NCBI RefSeq assembly: GCF_042427745.1
Contig: NZ_JBHMFA010000009.1
Direction: 5' to 3' (one strand)
DNA length: 64,000 nucleotides
Origin: Algibacter miyuki
GTDB taxonomy: Bacteria > Bacteroidota > Bacteroidia > Flavobacteriales > Flavobacteriaceae
Both the position numbers and the translations under genes were made by a program. Below, piece after piece: positions 42,827 through 52,087 of this stretch. The notes beneath the pieces were generated by a model. It saw only the letters and a program-made list of their open reading frames with translations. It had not been told where the DNA came from and searched no databases. How positions within the stretch are numbered: the first letter of the stretch is position 1; each line of letters opens with the position of its first letter.

Positions 42827-42856
42827 TTGTGTGGCAATTTATTAAACGTAAATTTG
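42827..42856 (+). promoter_or_regulatory. Housekeeping promoter of the SulP gene
   Basis: TTG (42827-42829), 19 bases, TAAATTTG (42849-42856). Full consensus match. The ATG at 42878 follows 21 bases later, which rules out the upstream in-frame start at 42824. Confidence 0.8.
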
Positions 42857-42877
42857 CACCCTCAAAAAACAACATTC

Positions 42878-44770
42878 ATGACAGATTTTATTCGGAAGAT
42901 AGCCCCTAATGCAAAAGACGATGTATTAGCAGGTATTACAACATCCTTAGCTATGATTCCCGAAGTAGTAGCTTTTGCTTTCGTGGCTCAAATAAGCCCT
43001 ATTGTAGCGCTTTTCGGAGCTTTTGTAATTGGTATTGTTTCTGCGAGCTTTGGTGGGCGTCCTGGTCTTATTTCGGGTGCAGCTGGTGCTGTTGCTGTTA
43101 TTTTTGTACACATGATTCAAGAAGGGCACGCTAAAGGCCTTTTATTCGATCAGCCTGTAGAAAATATGGGGTATTTTTATCTGTTAGCAGCCGTAGTTTT
43201 AATGGGGGTTATTCAAATTTTAGCAGGTGTTTTTAAGCTTGGTAAATTTGTGCGTTTAATTCCGCATCCTGTAATGATGGGGTTTGTAAACGGTCTAGCC
43301 ATTGTTATTTTTATGGCACAACTGGGTATGTTTACCGAAAACACTAAAGATATTTATGGCCAGAACATGCGTAAAACGGAATCGAAAGAGTTGGTTTATA
43401 ATGTGAGTGATCAAGCTGTAACGGATTTAGTTTCTAACACCGAATTGTTTTCAATTAAAGATAACTCGGTTGTAAACATCAAAACAGGCGAGGAAGTTTA
43501 TGTTATGTCGGACAACCAAGTTTTTGATGTTAAAACCAAAAAAGTGGTTTTCAATGTAAAAGATAACGGGTTTTATTCCGTAAAAGATAGTGGTGTTGTA
43601 AAATCCACATTAGAAGGTAATACGCTCTACATTATGATAGGGTTGGTGCTTTTAACCATGCTTATTGTCTGGGGTTTACCAAAATTAACAACCAAGGTGC
43701 CAGCGGCTTTAACAGCTATTTTAATTGTTACTTTAATTGCTGTTTTTGGTGGTGTGGAATCTATTAATGTTGGTGAGTTTATTAGAGATGGAGGAGGAGC
43801 TGGTTTAAATGGTTTTGATGAATTATCTAAAAACCTAAACTTAGTAGAGCTTTGGAGTAATCTTCCTTTTAATTTAGATACCTTAAAATTTATTGCGCCA
43901 TATGCATTTTTAGCAGCTTCTGTTGGTTTGATTGAAACTTTAATGACGATGAATTTGGTGGATGAGTTAACCGAATCTAGAGGTGATGGAAATAAAGAGT
44001 GTATTGCTCAAGGTTCTGGGAATATATTAAGTGGATTGTTCGGAGGAACAGGTGGTTGTGGGATGATTGGTCAAACCGTAATTAATGTAAACGCAGGTGG
44101 ACGCGGACGCTTATCTGGAATTATGATGGCCTTAACCCTATTAACGTTTATTTTATTTGCTGATAAATATATCGAACAAGTGCCTATTGCTGCTTTGGTA
44201 GGAGTAATGTTTATGATGGTTATTGAAACCTTCGCATGGTCTAGTTTTAGAATCATGAAAAAAATACCAAAATCCGATGCTTTTGTATTAATTATAGTTT
44301 CGGCAGTAACCGTATTTTTCGATTTAGCAATTGCTGTTTTCGTTGGTGTTATCATTTCCGCTTTAGTTTTTGCTTGGGAAAATGCTAAGAAAATTAGAGC
44401 TAGAAAACGTGTTAAAGAAGATGGGACTAAGGTTTATGAAATTTGGGGACCATTATTTTTTGGAAGTATTCAAGCCTTTAACGAAAAGTTTGATATTAAA
44501 AGTGACCCTAAAGAGGTAGAGATCGATTTTGTTGAATCTCGTGTCAGCGATCATTCAGCAATTGAAGCTATTTTTAACTTAGTTGAGAAATATGAAGCTG
44601 AAGGGAAATCTATTAAGTTGAAACATTTAAGCGATGATTGTAAATTATTACTTTATAAATCAAACCCGAAATTCAGAGAAGTTATTGTTGAAGATATCGA
44701 CGATCCTCGTTATCACTTAGCAGCAAATCCAGAGGCATTTCCTAAAGGCCTTTCTGAATATAAATTTTAA
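42878..44770 (+). CDS. SulP-family anion transporter with STAS domain and a repeat insert
   Basis: 630 residues from the ATG at 42878. The SulP core (about 1-150 and 250-500) includes GLVSGAAGA-like RPGLISGAAGAVAVIF and GNILSGLFGGTGGCGMIGQ. The C-terminal STAS domain is at about 515-600. Between TM segments, residues about 152-248 are an inserted region with repeats of V[YF]xVxDNxVxxVKT form (LVYNVSDQA, VYVMSDNQVFDVKT, VVFNVKDNGFYSVKD). The insert is not part of the usual SulP fold and probably lies outside the membrane. Anion substrate (sulfate or bicarbonate) unknown. Confidence 0.9.
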   Translation: MTDFIRKIAPNAKDDVLAGITTSLAMIPEVVAFAFVAQISPIVALFGAFVIGIVSASFGGRPGLISGAAGAVAVIFVHMIQEGHAKGLLFDQPVENMGYFYLLAAVVLMGVIQILAGVFKLGKFVRLIPHPVMMGFVNGLAIVIFMAQLGMFTENTKDIYGQNMRKTESKELVYNVSDQAVTDLVSNTELFSIKDNSVVNIKTGEEVYVMSDNQVFDVKTKKVVFNVKDNGFYSVKDSGVVKSTLEGNTLYIMIGLVLLTMLIVWGLPKLTTKVPAALTAILIVTLIAVFGGVESINVGEFIRDGGGAGLNGFDELSKNLNLVELWSNLPFNLDTLKFIAPYAFLAASVGLIETLMTMNLVDELTESRGDGNKECIAQGSGNILSGLFGGTGGCGMIGQTVINVNAGGRGRLSGIMMALTLLTFILFADKYIEQVPIAALVGVMFMMVIETFAWSSFRIMKKIPKSDAFVLIIVSAVTVFFDLAIAVFVGVIISALVFAWENAKKIRARKRVKEDGTKVYEIWGPLFFGSIQAFNEKFDIKSDPKEVEIDFVESRVSDHSAIEAIFNLVEKYEAEGKSIKLKHLSDDCKLLLYKSNPKFREVIVEDIDDPRYHLAANPEAFPKGLSEYKF

Positions 44771-44851
44771 AATAAACAGTCAATAGTCAGCAGTATTCAG
44801 TCAGTAAATAGATTGGTATGCTGACTAAATGCTGAACACGAAGTACAGAAA

Positions 44852-45484
44852 CTACTTCATTAACTTCCGTTTCCAGTACAGGATATAAACAGTACCTAAA
44901 AGTGTTGGCAGCGTCCAAGAGACAATATTCGAAATGCCTAAACCTGCAATAATAAACGCGGTGAAAGAGGCAATGAGTGCGCCTATCATTTTACCAATGT
45001 GCGATCGTAACCAGCCATTTTTAGCTTTCTTCGGATGCTTGTAAAACCGCATATCGTTAACAGATAGTAGCAGTCCGAAAGCTCCAAAGAATAGAAATAA
45101 GATACTATTGGTAATCTGACCGAAAAGCCCGTAAACTCCAATAAAAATCATGATTAACGAAAATACGAGCATACTAATAGATAGTATTTTGTCTAGATAA
45201 TCGGCTTTTTGGTTTGTTTTGAATTTCAAGGCTCTTCGACCTGAAATCACGAGGTATATTGTAAACAAACCGATTAAGAATAAAAATAAGTTTTCATGGT
45301 TTGGCATACATGAAATTGGTAATGAAATTAATGAGCTACAAATCATGCCAACGGAAAAAAGTTTGCCAAAAAGTTTATGTGGTGTACTTCCTTTTTTTAC
45401 TATTATACTTCCAATTCCCGTAATTAATCCCATGCCGCCAAAGAAAGCGTGTATGTAAATTAATATTTTAATTGTGTCTTCCAT
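44852..45484 (-). CDS. DUF2306-like membrane protein
   Basis: 210 residues with about six hydrophobic helices (at about 8-28, 40-56, 63-80, 103-122, 126-143, 172-190). The N-terminal IYIHAFFGGMGLITGIGSIIVKKGSTPHKLFGKLF with His and the HKLFG motif is like DUF2306-family proteins. Function unknown. It is convergent with SulP and alone on its strand. Confidence 0.7.
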   Translation of the reverse strand: MEDTIKILIYIHAFFGGMGLITGIGSIIVKKGSTPHKLFGKLFSVGMICSSLISLPISCMPNHENLFLFLIGLFTIYLVISGRRALKFKTNQKADYLDKILSISMLVFSLIMIFIGVYGLFGQITNSILFLFFGAFGLLLSVNDMRFYKHPKKAKNGWLRSHIGKMIGALIASFTAFIIAGLGISNIVSWTLPTLLGTVYILYWKRKLMK

Positions 45485-45616
45485 CTGTTTTTTTGTTTAA
45501 CAATTCAAAAATCAGAATATAGTTTCATTTCAGGGAATTTAAAGTTCCGAAGTGTTGTTTTTAAGTGATGTGTTGTGAAAATGAAGAAATTCCAATTTTA
45601 CTATTAATAGCAAAAA

Positions 45617-47155
45617 CTACAAAATAGATTTCGGAAGAATTTTACGAGTCCAAGTTTTTAAACGCTTGTAACGGCTTACTTCGGAATCTGGATTAAAATT
45701 TAGCGTAGTTTCCCAAGAGTTTTCGGGTTTAAACTCGATTTCCATGCCTTTTAAAACACCTTGGGAAATATCTTCTGAATGCACAATCACAATACACTCC
45801 GTGTTTAAATTGGCGCTTCTAGGATCCAAATTAAAGGTGCCAACAACGGTAATATTATTGTCGATAACCATGGATTTAGCATGTAGGCCGAAAATAGGTT
45901 GGTAATCTAAAGTTTCTTGAAGTTCGCCTGTCATAATTTTTTTGCGTTCGTCAGCATCCGGACGAAATTCAAAAATGCGAACACCTGTTTTTAGTAATTT
46001 CTTACGATCACTTTGGTAGCTACTAAAAGCTTCTACATTATCTGTAGAGGCTAAACTATTGGTTAAAATTCTAACATTTACGCCGCGGTCTACTGCGTTT
46101 TTAAATAAATTCCGACTCAATTCCGAAGTAATTAAATAAGGCGTTGAAATTTCAATAGAAGATGTTGCGTTTTTCACCAAATCTACCAAGGCATCAGTAG
46201 AAATACCACCACCAGATAGTCCGTTTTTACCATCATTTTTTCCTGGTAAATCTGAAATAAATTGGACATCGTCCAGCCAAATTAAATGACCTGAATTTTT
46301 AATTGCCTCAAAAGTATCGGGTAAATTTTTAATACGAGTTTTTACCTGCGGCCAAAAATTTTCAGGATTGCATGCATATTCATGGAGTTTGTTAAACGTG
46401 GTTTCGGGATCGGCTTTTTGTGGGGCAACTTTAGCCACTTCAGTAACATCTTGGCTTAAATCACTATTCCAAAAATCGTTGAATGATGTTTTTACCGTGG
46501 CCGTTTCTTTTCCTAATAAAAGAATATCACGATCTCTAAAGTTGTACTCATGATCGTAATCAAAATATTCGTCGGCTATATTTCTTCCGCCAGTAATTAC
46601 AACCTTATCATCTACAATAAAAGTTTTGTTGTGCATGCGTTGGTTCGCCATGACAAAATCGGTTGTGAATTTTTCTATCTTCTGAAAGATGTTTTTTCCT
46701 AAATTAACTCCCGGATTGTAGATTCTAACCGAAATATTCTCGTGCGAATTAAAGGTTAATATATCTTCAATGTCGGCATCCACCATAATATCGTCCACTA
46801 GAATACGTACTTTTACACCGCGATCGGCGGCACGTACCAAATAATCGCAAGCAATAAGGCCCACATTATCTGTAGAAAATATAAAATACTGAATATCTAT
46901 TGTTTTTTCGGCATATTCACTTAACCATGCTCTGGCCACCATGGAGCCACTACCGTCTTCAAGTACGTAAACACCTGTTTTATCTTGCATTAAAGGCGCA
47001 ATGTCTTGAAGGGCTTTAGATAGCGTTAGGCTGTCGTTTCTTTTCATAGTATCGCAAAAATGGGTGGTTATGCTTGGTGCTTTATCGTTTTTACACGATA
47101 ATAAAGTACAGCAGATAATACAAAATGAAATTCCGAATTTTAAAATAGAGTGCAT
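45617..47155 (-). CDS. Phospholipase D-family lipoprotein (cardiolipin synthase-like)
   Basis: 512 residues. Lipobox ending at Cys21 (TLLSC). Two HKD motifs: HNKTFIVDDKVVITGGRN (about 180) and HAKSMVIDNNITVVGTFNLD (about 425). Both have H-x-K-x4-D. The cardiolipin synthase-like family transfers phosphatidyl groups or hydrolyses phospholipids. Being a lipoprotein, it acts outside the cytoplasm. The gene starts nine bases after coaD stops, so the two share a transcript. Confidence 0.88.
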   Translation of the reverse strand: MHSILKFGISFCIICCTLLSCKNDKAPSITTHFCDTMKRNDSLTLSKALQDIAPLMQDKTGVYVLEDGSGSMVARAWLSEYAEKTIDIQYFIFSTDNVGLIACDYLVRAADRGVKVRILVDDIMVDADIEDILTFNSHENISVRIYNPGVNLGKNIFQKIEKFTTDFVMANQRMHNKTFIVDDKVVITGGRNIADEYFDYDHEYNFRDRDILLLGKETATVKTSFNDFWNSDLSQDVTEVAKVAPQKADPETTFNKLHEYACNPENFWPQVKTRIKNLPDTFEAIKNSGHLIWLDDVQFISDLPGKNDGKNGLSGGGISTDALVDLVKNATSSIEISTPYLITSELSRNLFKNAVDRGVNVRILTNSLASTDNVEAFSSYQSDRKKLLKTGVRIFEFRPDADERKKIMTGELQETLDYQPIFGLHAKSMVIDNNITVVGTFNLDPRSANLNTECIVIVHSEDISQGVLKGMEIEFKPENSWETTLNFNPDSEVSRYKRLKTWTRKILPKSIL

Positions 47156-47164
47156 GTAGGTGTC

Positions 47165-47620
47165 TTATTTTACACGTACAGTAAGCGGAACCAGCTTGGT
47201 GTAATCACCATTATTCCGAATCACGTCGCGCACAATAGAGGATGCAATGTAAGATGTGCGTGCCGCGGTAAGGAGAAAAACAGTTTCAATAGGAGCAAGG
47301 TCTCTGTTGGTGTGGGCAATGGCTTTTTCAAACTCAAAATCGGCAGGATTTCGCAGGCCTCTTAAAATGAATTCTACACCTATTTCTTGACAAAAATCAA
47401 CCGTAAGCCCTTTATAAGTCATTACTTTTACTTTAGGTTCATCGGCAAAAGTTTTTTCAATAAAGGCTTTACGTTCTTCCAACGAGAACATATATTTTTT
47501 ATCAGCGTTTATGCCTATGGCCACAATAATTTCATCAAAAAGGGTGACGCCTCGCTTTATAATATCGTAATGTCCTAAGGTTATCGGATCGAAAGATCCC
47601 GGAAAAATAGCTCGTTTCAT
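47165..47620 (-). CDS. coaD: Pantetheine-phosphate adenylyltransferase
   Basis: 151 residues, the usual length. Nucleotidyltransferase motifs: GSFDPITLGH (8-17), the FILRGLRNPADFEFE segment with conserved Arg (about 88), and the C-terminal TSYIASSIVRDV (S-S-I-V-R). Makes dephospho-CoA from phosphopantetheine and ATP. Lies between ddl and the phospholipase-D gene on the minus strand. Confidence 0.95.
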   Translation of the reverse strand: MKRAIFPGSFDPITLGHYDIIKRGVTLFDEIIVAIGINADKKYMFSLEERKAFIEKTFADEPKVKVMTYKGLTVDFCQEIGVEFILRGLRNPADFEFEKAIAHTNRDLAPIETVFLLTAARTSYIASSIVRDVIRNNGDYTKLVPLTVRVK

Positions 47621-47638
47621 TCTATAAAATTACTGTTT

Positions 47639-48613
47639 TTATTTTAAAGCTTCCGTTATGGCATTATCAAACAAATCAGAAAGGCTAATTCCTGCGGCAG
47701 CGGCTTGTTGTGGTAGAATACTTTCTCGGGTAAGTCCCGGAATAGTATTCATTTCTAATAAATGGGGTTCACCATCTTTAAAAATATACTCACTACGGCT
47801 AAAACCTTTCATTTTTAAGACCTCGTAAACCCGTTTTGCTAGCGCATTTACCTTGTCTTCTTGTGTTTTTGTCAGTCTAGCAGGGGTTATTTCTTGCGAT
47901 TTACCCAAATATTTGGCTTCATAATCAAAAAAATCGTTTTCGCTTACAATTTCAGTAATGGGTAAAACTTTAGTTTCTCCTTGATAGGTAATCACACCTA
48001 CAGAAACTTCAATACCATCTAAAAATGATTCAATAATAATCTCATCATCCTCTTTAAAAGCCACATCAATGGCAGGCTGAATATCTTCTATAGTATGGGC
48101 TTTAGAAACTCCAAAACTACTACCTGCTTTATTGGCTTTTACAAAACATGGTAAACCTACTTTGCTCACAATATCAGCCGTGTTTATGGTGTCGCCTTTG
48201 TTTACAAAATACGATTCGGCAGTTTTAATTCCGTAAGGTTTTAGCACACTTAAACAGTCGCGTTTATTAAAGGTAACACCGGCTTGATACATATCACAGC
48301 TGGTTTGCGGCATATTTATCAATTTAAAATACCCTTGCATAAAACCATCTTCGCCAGGCGAACCATGGATGGCATTAAACACACAATCGAACTTTATTTT
48401 TTCACCTTCAACGGTAACTGAAAAATCGTTTTTATCGACCGGGAATTCAACATTATTAGTGTCTACATATACCCATTTTTCTTTAAAAATATGAATACGG
48501 TAAGCATTATATTTCGATGCATCAAGCGATTCAAAAACCACATTTCCGCTCGTTAATGAGATTTTGTATTCACTAGAATAACCTCCCATAATTATGGCTA
48601 TATTTTTCTTCAT
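47639..48613 (-). CDS. ddl: D-alanine--D-alanine ligase
   Basis: 324 residues with N-terminal MGGYSSEYKISLTSG, the HGSPGEDGFMQGYF motif (about 83-97), the ATP-grasp lysine in LPCFVKANKAGSSFGVSK, and the metal-binding LLEMNTIPGLTRESILPQQA near the C-terminus. It joins two D-Ala for peptidoglycan. It heads the minus operon with coaD and the phospholipase-D gene, divergent from the PASTA gene. Confidence 0.95.
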   Translation of the reverse strand: MKKNIAIIMGGYSSEYKISLTSGNVVFESLDASKYNAYRIHIFKEKWVYVDTNNVEFPVDKNDFSVTVEGEKIKFDCVFNAIHGSPGEDGFMQGYFKLINMPQTSCDMYQAGVTFNKRDCLSVLKPYGIKTAESYFVNKGDTINTADIVSKVGLPCFVKANKAGSSFGVSKAHTIEDIQPAIDVAFKEDDEIIIESFLDGIEVSVGVITYQGETKVLPITEIVSENDFFDYEAKYLGKSQEITPARLTKTQEDKVNALAKRVYEVLKMKGFSRSEYIFKDGEPHLLEMNTIPGLTRESILPQQAAAAGISLSDLFDNAITEALK

Positions 48614-48744
48614 TGGTCTGTTTTTATATCTTCCGCGAAAGCGAAAAAATCAATATTCCGTCTAAAATCAATAATAAAACGTACTTATTATTACAAAGCT
48701 AAAATATCATATATATTACAAAAGAAAAAACAGTTCTGTTTTTA

Positions 48745-48752
48745 TATCTTTG
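48745..48752 (+). promoter_or_regulatory. -7 box of the PASTA-RluD operon
   Basis: TATCTTTG, exact, 18 bases before the ATG at 48771. No clear -33 TTG. Confidence 0.5.
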
Positions 48753-48770
48753 CCAAACGAAAAAAAAATC

Positions 48771-49325
48771 ATGAGCCTTATAAAATTCCTTACGAGTAAA
48801 ACATTTTTTAAACAATTAGCATTGGCACTCGTTGCCGTTGTGGTACTTTGTTTTGTGATGCTAAAATGGTTAAATGTAACCACAAACCATGGTGAATTTG
48901 AAACCGTTCCCGATTTAAAAGGGAAATCTATAAGTGTGGCCGAGTTAGAGCTTAACGAGAACCGTTTAGTGATGCAAATTCAGGATTCGGCAAATTTCAA
49001 TCCCGATTATCCTAAGTTTTCAGTAATTGAACAAGAACCTTTAGCAGGTACTCAGGTTAAGGAAAACAGAAAAATATATTTAACATTAAACCCATCAGGC
49101 TACCGAAAAATTGAGGTGCCAGATTTAAAAGAACGTACTTACAGACAAGCTAAACCAACTTTAGAAGCCTTAGGTTTTAAAGTAGGGAAATTAAGTTACG
49201 AAGATAATATAGCAGAAGATTTAGTATTGCGCATGAGCCATAAAGGTAACACTCTACAAGCCGGCGATAAACTACCTAAGACCTCGGTAATCGATTTGGT
49301 TTTAGGAAACGGTAACAGACCTTAA
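48771..49325 (+). CDS. PASTA-domain membrane protein
   Basis: 184 residues from the ATG at 48771. A single TM helix (about 17-33) and two PASTA repeats: FETVPDLKGKSISVAELELNEN (about 45-110) and KIEVPDLKERTYRQAKPTLEALGFKVG (about 112-182). PASTA domains often bind muropeptides or lipid II. No kinase domain is attached. It is three bases from the RluD gene, a pairing I recall from other Flavobacteriaceae. Confidence 0.9.
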   Translation: MSLIKFLTSKTFFKQLALALVAVVVLCFVMLKWLNVTTNHGEFETVPDLKGKSISVAELELNENRLVMQIQDSANFNPDYPKFSVIEQEPLAGTQVKENRKIYLTLNPSGYRKIEVPDLKERTYRQAKPTLEALGFKVGKLSYEDNIAEDLVLRMSHKGNTLQAGDKLPKTSVIDLVLGNGNRP

Positions 49326-49328
49326 ATA

Positions 49329-50363
49329 ATGGACGCATACACACCACAATTACCCGACGATGATAATCTTTACGAGCATCACGCATTTACCGTAGATAAA
49401 GGCCAAACGCCACTTCGGATAGATAAATATTTAATGAATTTTGTTGAAAATGCCACACGAAATAAAATTCAGGCAGCAGCAAAAAATGGCAGTATTCATG
49501 TGAATAACGAGCCTGTGAAATCGAATTATAAAGTAAAACCTTTCGATGCTATTCGTGTGCTTTTTGCACATCCACCTTTCGAGAATTTATTGGTGGGAGA
49601 AGATATTGAAATCGATGTGGTTTACGAAGATGACCAGCTTCTTGTTGTTAATAAAAAACCCGGAATGGTTGTGCATCCAGGACATGGAAATTATTCGGGA
49701 ACTTTAATAAATGCCTTAATTCACAGGTTTGATAATTTACCTAACAATTCTAGTGAACGTCCAGGATTGGTACACCGTATTGATAAGGACACTAGCGGAC
49801 TTCTAGTGGTTGCAAAAACCGAAGAAGCCATGGCACATCTATCGGCTCAGTTTGCTAATAAAACTAGCGAGCGCGAATACGTGGCTATTGTATGGGGAAA
49901 TATGGAAGAAGAAAATGGAACTGTTGAAGGTAACATTGGGCGCCATCCTAAAAACCGATTACAAAATACAGTTTTCCTTGATGATGAAGCTGATAAAGGT
50001 AAGCCAGCCGTAACACATTACTCTGTTTTGGAGCGCTTGGGTTATGTTACTTTAGTATCTTGTAAGCTCGAAACGGGGCGTACGCACCAAATTCGTGTGC
50101 ACATGAAGCATATTGGCCATACATTGTTTAACGACGAGCGTTATGGTGGTGAAAAAGTATTAAAAGGGACCACCTTTACCAAATACAAACAATTTGTAGA
50201 TAACTGTTTTAAAGTATTGCCGCGCCAAGCACTACACGCTAAAACATTAGGTTTTGTACACCCGAAAACAAACGAATTTATGCGTTTTGATAGCGAAATT
50301 CCAGACGATATGCAACAATGTATTGAAAAATGGAAAGTCTATTCTAAGCATCAAGAATTATAA
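49329..50363 (+). CDS. rluD: Ribosomal large-subunit pseudouridine synthase, RluD-like
   Basis: 344 residues. S4 RNA-binding domain about 28-90 (RIDKYLMNFVENATRNKIQ), then the pseudouridine synthase domain with catalytic Asp in HRIDKDTSGLLVV (about 151) and KLETGRTHQIRVHM. RluA/RluD group, isomerising uridines in 23S rRNA. Assignment to RluD in particular rests on its S4 domain and context. Confidence 0.9.
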   Translation: MDAYTPQLPDDDNLYEHHAFTVDKGQTPLRIDKYLMNFVENATRNKIQAAAKNGSIHVNNEPVKSNYKVKPFDAIRVLFAHPPFENLLVGEDIEIDVVYEDDQLLVVNKKPGMVVHPGHGNYSGTLINALIHRFDNLPNNSSERPGLVHRIDKDTSGLLVVAKTEEAMAHLSAQFANKTSEREYVAIVWGNMEEENGTVEGNIGRHPKNRLQNTVFLDDEADKGKPAVTHYSVLERLGYVTLVSCKLETGRTHQIRVHMKHIGHTLFNDERYGGEKVLKGTTFTKYKQFVDNCFKVLPRQALHAKTLGFVHPKTNEFMRFDSEIPDDMQQCIEKWKVYSKHQEL

Positions 50364-50374
50364 TACTATGTTTT

Positions 50375-50530
50375 GGGCGTTCCCCGAAAAGGGTCGGGCT
50401 TTCCGCTATATCTTTTTACAACGTATAGATAAGCTTTTAACGTAACCAGATAAAATAAGTAAAGCCTAGACTAACCACAGTCTAGGCTTTTTTGTTTTTG
50501 TAAAAAGGATGCCGCATCAATCCCTAACGC
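50375..50530 (+). repeat. Palindromic intergenic element, copy E (long type)
   Basis: Both exact cores; interior 86 bases (50417-50502). Bases just inside the cores are complementary, CTTTTTACAA with TTGTAAAAAG. The right end is truncated after CCCTAACGC. Contains a nested terminator hairpin at 50461-50493. Lies between convergent genes. Confidence 0.85.
50461..50493 (+). terminator. Terminator nested inside element copy E
   Basis: AAAGCCTAGACT (50461-50472) with AGTCTAGGCTTT plus T run (50479-50493). A strong stem, probably the rluD terminator, lying in the interior of the palindromic element. Confidence 0.85.
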
Positions 50531-50623
50531 AAATACTTGCAGAGATTGGTGCGCAATCCATAGTTTATACCGGTTTGGAATTTTAATGCTTCTAAATAAA
50601 TTGGATTAGTTTTATTTTGTTGA

Positions 50624-51466
50624 TTACACACTCGCTGTATTGAGTAAACCGGTGCGGTACATCATAATTTGTTCTTTAATTCGGGTTTCTTGAGATAGGG
50701 TAAGTTCGTGCATCCAGTCGTCATCAACATAATTCATATAGTTGTGTATGGGTGCGTAATCGCCAATTTTACAAACATTATGTGGTTTGTTAGTTTCAGG
50801 TTTTCCGTAGTTTGCACCACTATGTGCAGGGGTATCTAAAACATGGTCGCCAATACCATCGCATCCACCTTGAAAGGTGTGGTATAAGCCTAACCAATGC
50901 CCAACCTCGTGCACGGCTGTCATTCCTAAATTGTATGGCGCAGCACTTCCGCCAGGTAACGACTCGTCTAACATCACAACACCATCAATATCAGGGTCGC
51001 CAGCCAAATCGAATGGAAATCGCGCCCAACCTAATAATCCAGATACCAAACCTCCGGTATAGAAATTAAGGTATTTATGCGGGTCGGCACCAAGTGCAAT
51101 TTTCGCCTGACGCTCATTGGCCGAACCATGCCCCATATTGTACCAATTTTCATTATCGATAAATTTTACCTGCGATTCACTATAAACAAAGGTTAAGTTG
51201 GCACCTGCGTAAGCTTTATTTAATAACTCTATTTGTTGTCTTCTTTGTGTTTTTGTTATTAAACCACGAGCACCAAAAGTGATATGATGAAATCGAACTT
51301 CTATGGTTAATTTACTGAACAATTGTCTTCTAGATTTATTAGCGTTAATTTGTTCGTCTACACGCATAATCTCAATTGGGGTTGGGATTTTTGTTGCACA
51401 TCCACGTCCGAATTTCGAAAATTCTTCCTGATTTAAAAATTCTTTGTTGTTAATAAAAAAAGCCAT
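50624..51466 (-). CDS. M43-type zinc metalloprotease without signal peptide
   Basis: 280 residues. The zinc motif HEVGHWLGLYH (about 190) is the full metzincin HExxHxxGxxH. About 55 residues later comes the Met-turn NYMNY. Two cysteines (GGCDGIGDH and HNVCKIGD) are in the positions usual for pappalysin/M43B enzymes. Unusually, the N-terminus (MAFFINNKEFLNQEEFSKFGRG) has no signal peptide. Its operon mates are a phage-like membrane protein and a GNAT. How it leaves the cell, or whether it does, is unknown. Confidence 0.88.
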   Translation of the reverse strand: MAFFINNKEFLNQEEFSKFGRGCATKIPTPIEIMRVDEQINANKSRRQLFSKLTIEVRFHHITFGARGLITKTQRRQQIELLNKAYAGANLTFVYSESQVKFIDNENWYNMGHGSANERQAKIALGADPHKYLNFYTGGLVSGLLGWARFPFDLAGDPDIDGVVMLDESLPGGSAAPYNLGMTAVHEVGHWLGLYHTFQGGCDGIGDHVLDTPAHSGANYGKPETNKPHNVCKIGDYAPIHNYMNYVDDDWMHELTLSQETRIKEQIMMYRTGLLNTASV

Positions 51467-51509
51467 AGTTGTTGTGTTTTAGTGTTGGTTAATACTGCAT
51501 TTTCTTTTG

Positions 51510-52085
51510 TTATTTTCGGTCTTTAAAATGTTCCAATCTTTTATTTAATCTGATGATGCCATTAATTTTTTTGGCAATATCTTCAATGGTTTTTTGTGTT
51601 TCTTCTATAATACTATCTAATTCTTCGTCAACATCAACCTGATATTCATTCAATTCGGTATGTACACCTTTTAGTTTCGCTTCGGCCATGCGTAAGCGTC
51701 GTTTTATATTGTCATTTCGGTTAATTTTTTTAGGCGACACAATGTTAAAAGCATATAACATATAGAGCATGAAAGAGATTGGGATGCATGTTATTAGGAT
51801 AATGATAAACAAAATAGCCACCGTAATATCACTGATGCCTTCGTCAAACTCTTCGCCTGCATCGTTATAATAAGCTTCTTTACAATGGTGCGACCCATCA
51901 ATAGGATAGAAGGTGAAGTTTATAATGTTTTTGTAAATGTTCCACCGCCACGGAACATCTTCAGGTTTGTAATAAGCTTCCGTATAATAGCCAACACGTG
52001 AGGAAATCGTGTTGTCTGGATTGCCACCTGCAATAACATTGCCGAGTTGATCGATGGATATAAGGGTGTTAAAAAAGAAATTCAT
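51510..52085 (-). CDS. Membrane/coiled-coil protein with a phage-like N-terminal module
   Basis: 191 residues. N-terminal SIDQLGNVIAGGNPDNTISSRVGYY, then WRWNIYKNIINFTFYPIDGSHHC resembles small phage-encoded proteins with the D..N...GG....TIS.R.G and D..HC pattern. A TM helix follows at about 90-114, then a basic and coiled-coil tail to the end (about 122-185). Role unknown; related phage genes tend to be near lysis or late genes, from memory. It follows the GNAT gene by two bases and precedes the M43 protease gene. Confidence 0.65.
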   Translation of the reverse strand: MNFFFNTLISIDQLGNVIAGGNPDNTISSRVGYYTEAYYKPEDVPWRWNIYKNIINFTFYPIDGSHHCKEAYYNDAGEEFDEGISDITVAILFIIILITCIPISFMLYMLYAFNIVSPKKINRNDNIKRRLRMAEAKLKGVHTELNEYQVDVDEELDSIIEETQKTIEDIAKKINGIIRLNKRLEHFKDRK

Positions 52086-52087
52086 GG

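Noticed and set aside
42824..42877. Upstream start of the SulP gene
   Set aside because: The full-consensus promoter at 42827-42856 lies within it, so transcription starts after it.
49810..50013. 67-codon frame within rluD
   Set aside because: Shadow of the RluD reading frame in another phase.
50375..50445. Reading frame running through element copy E into the interior
   Set aside because: Follows the repeat DNA, not a gene; such tails come from the element left arm.
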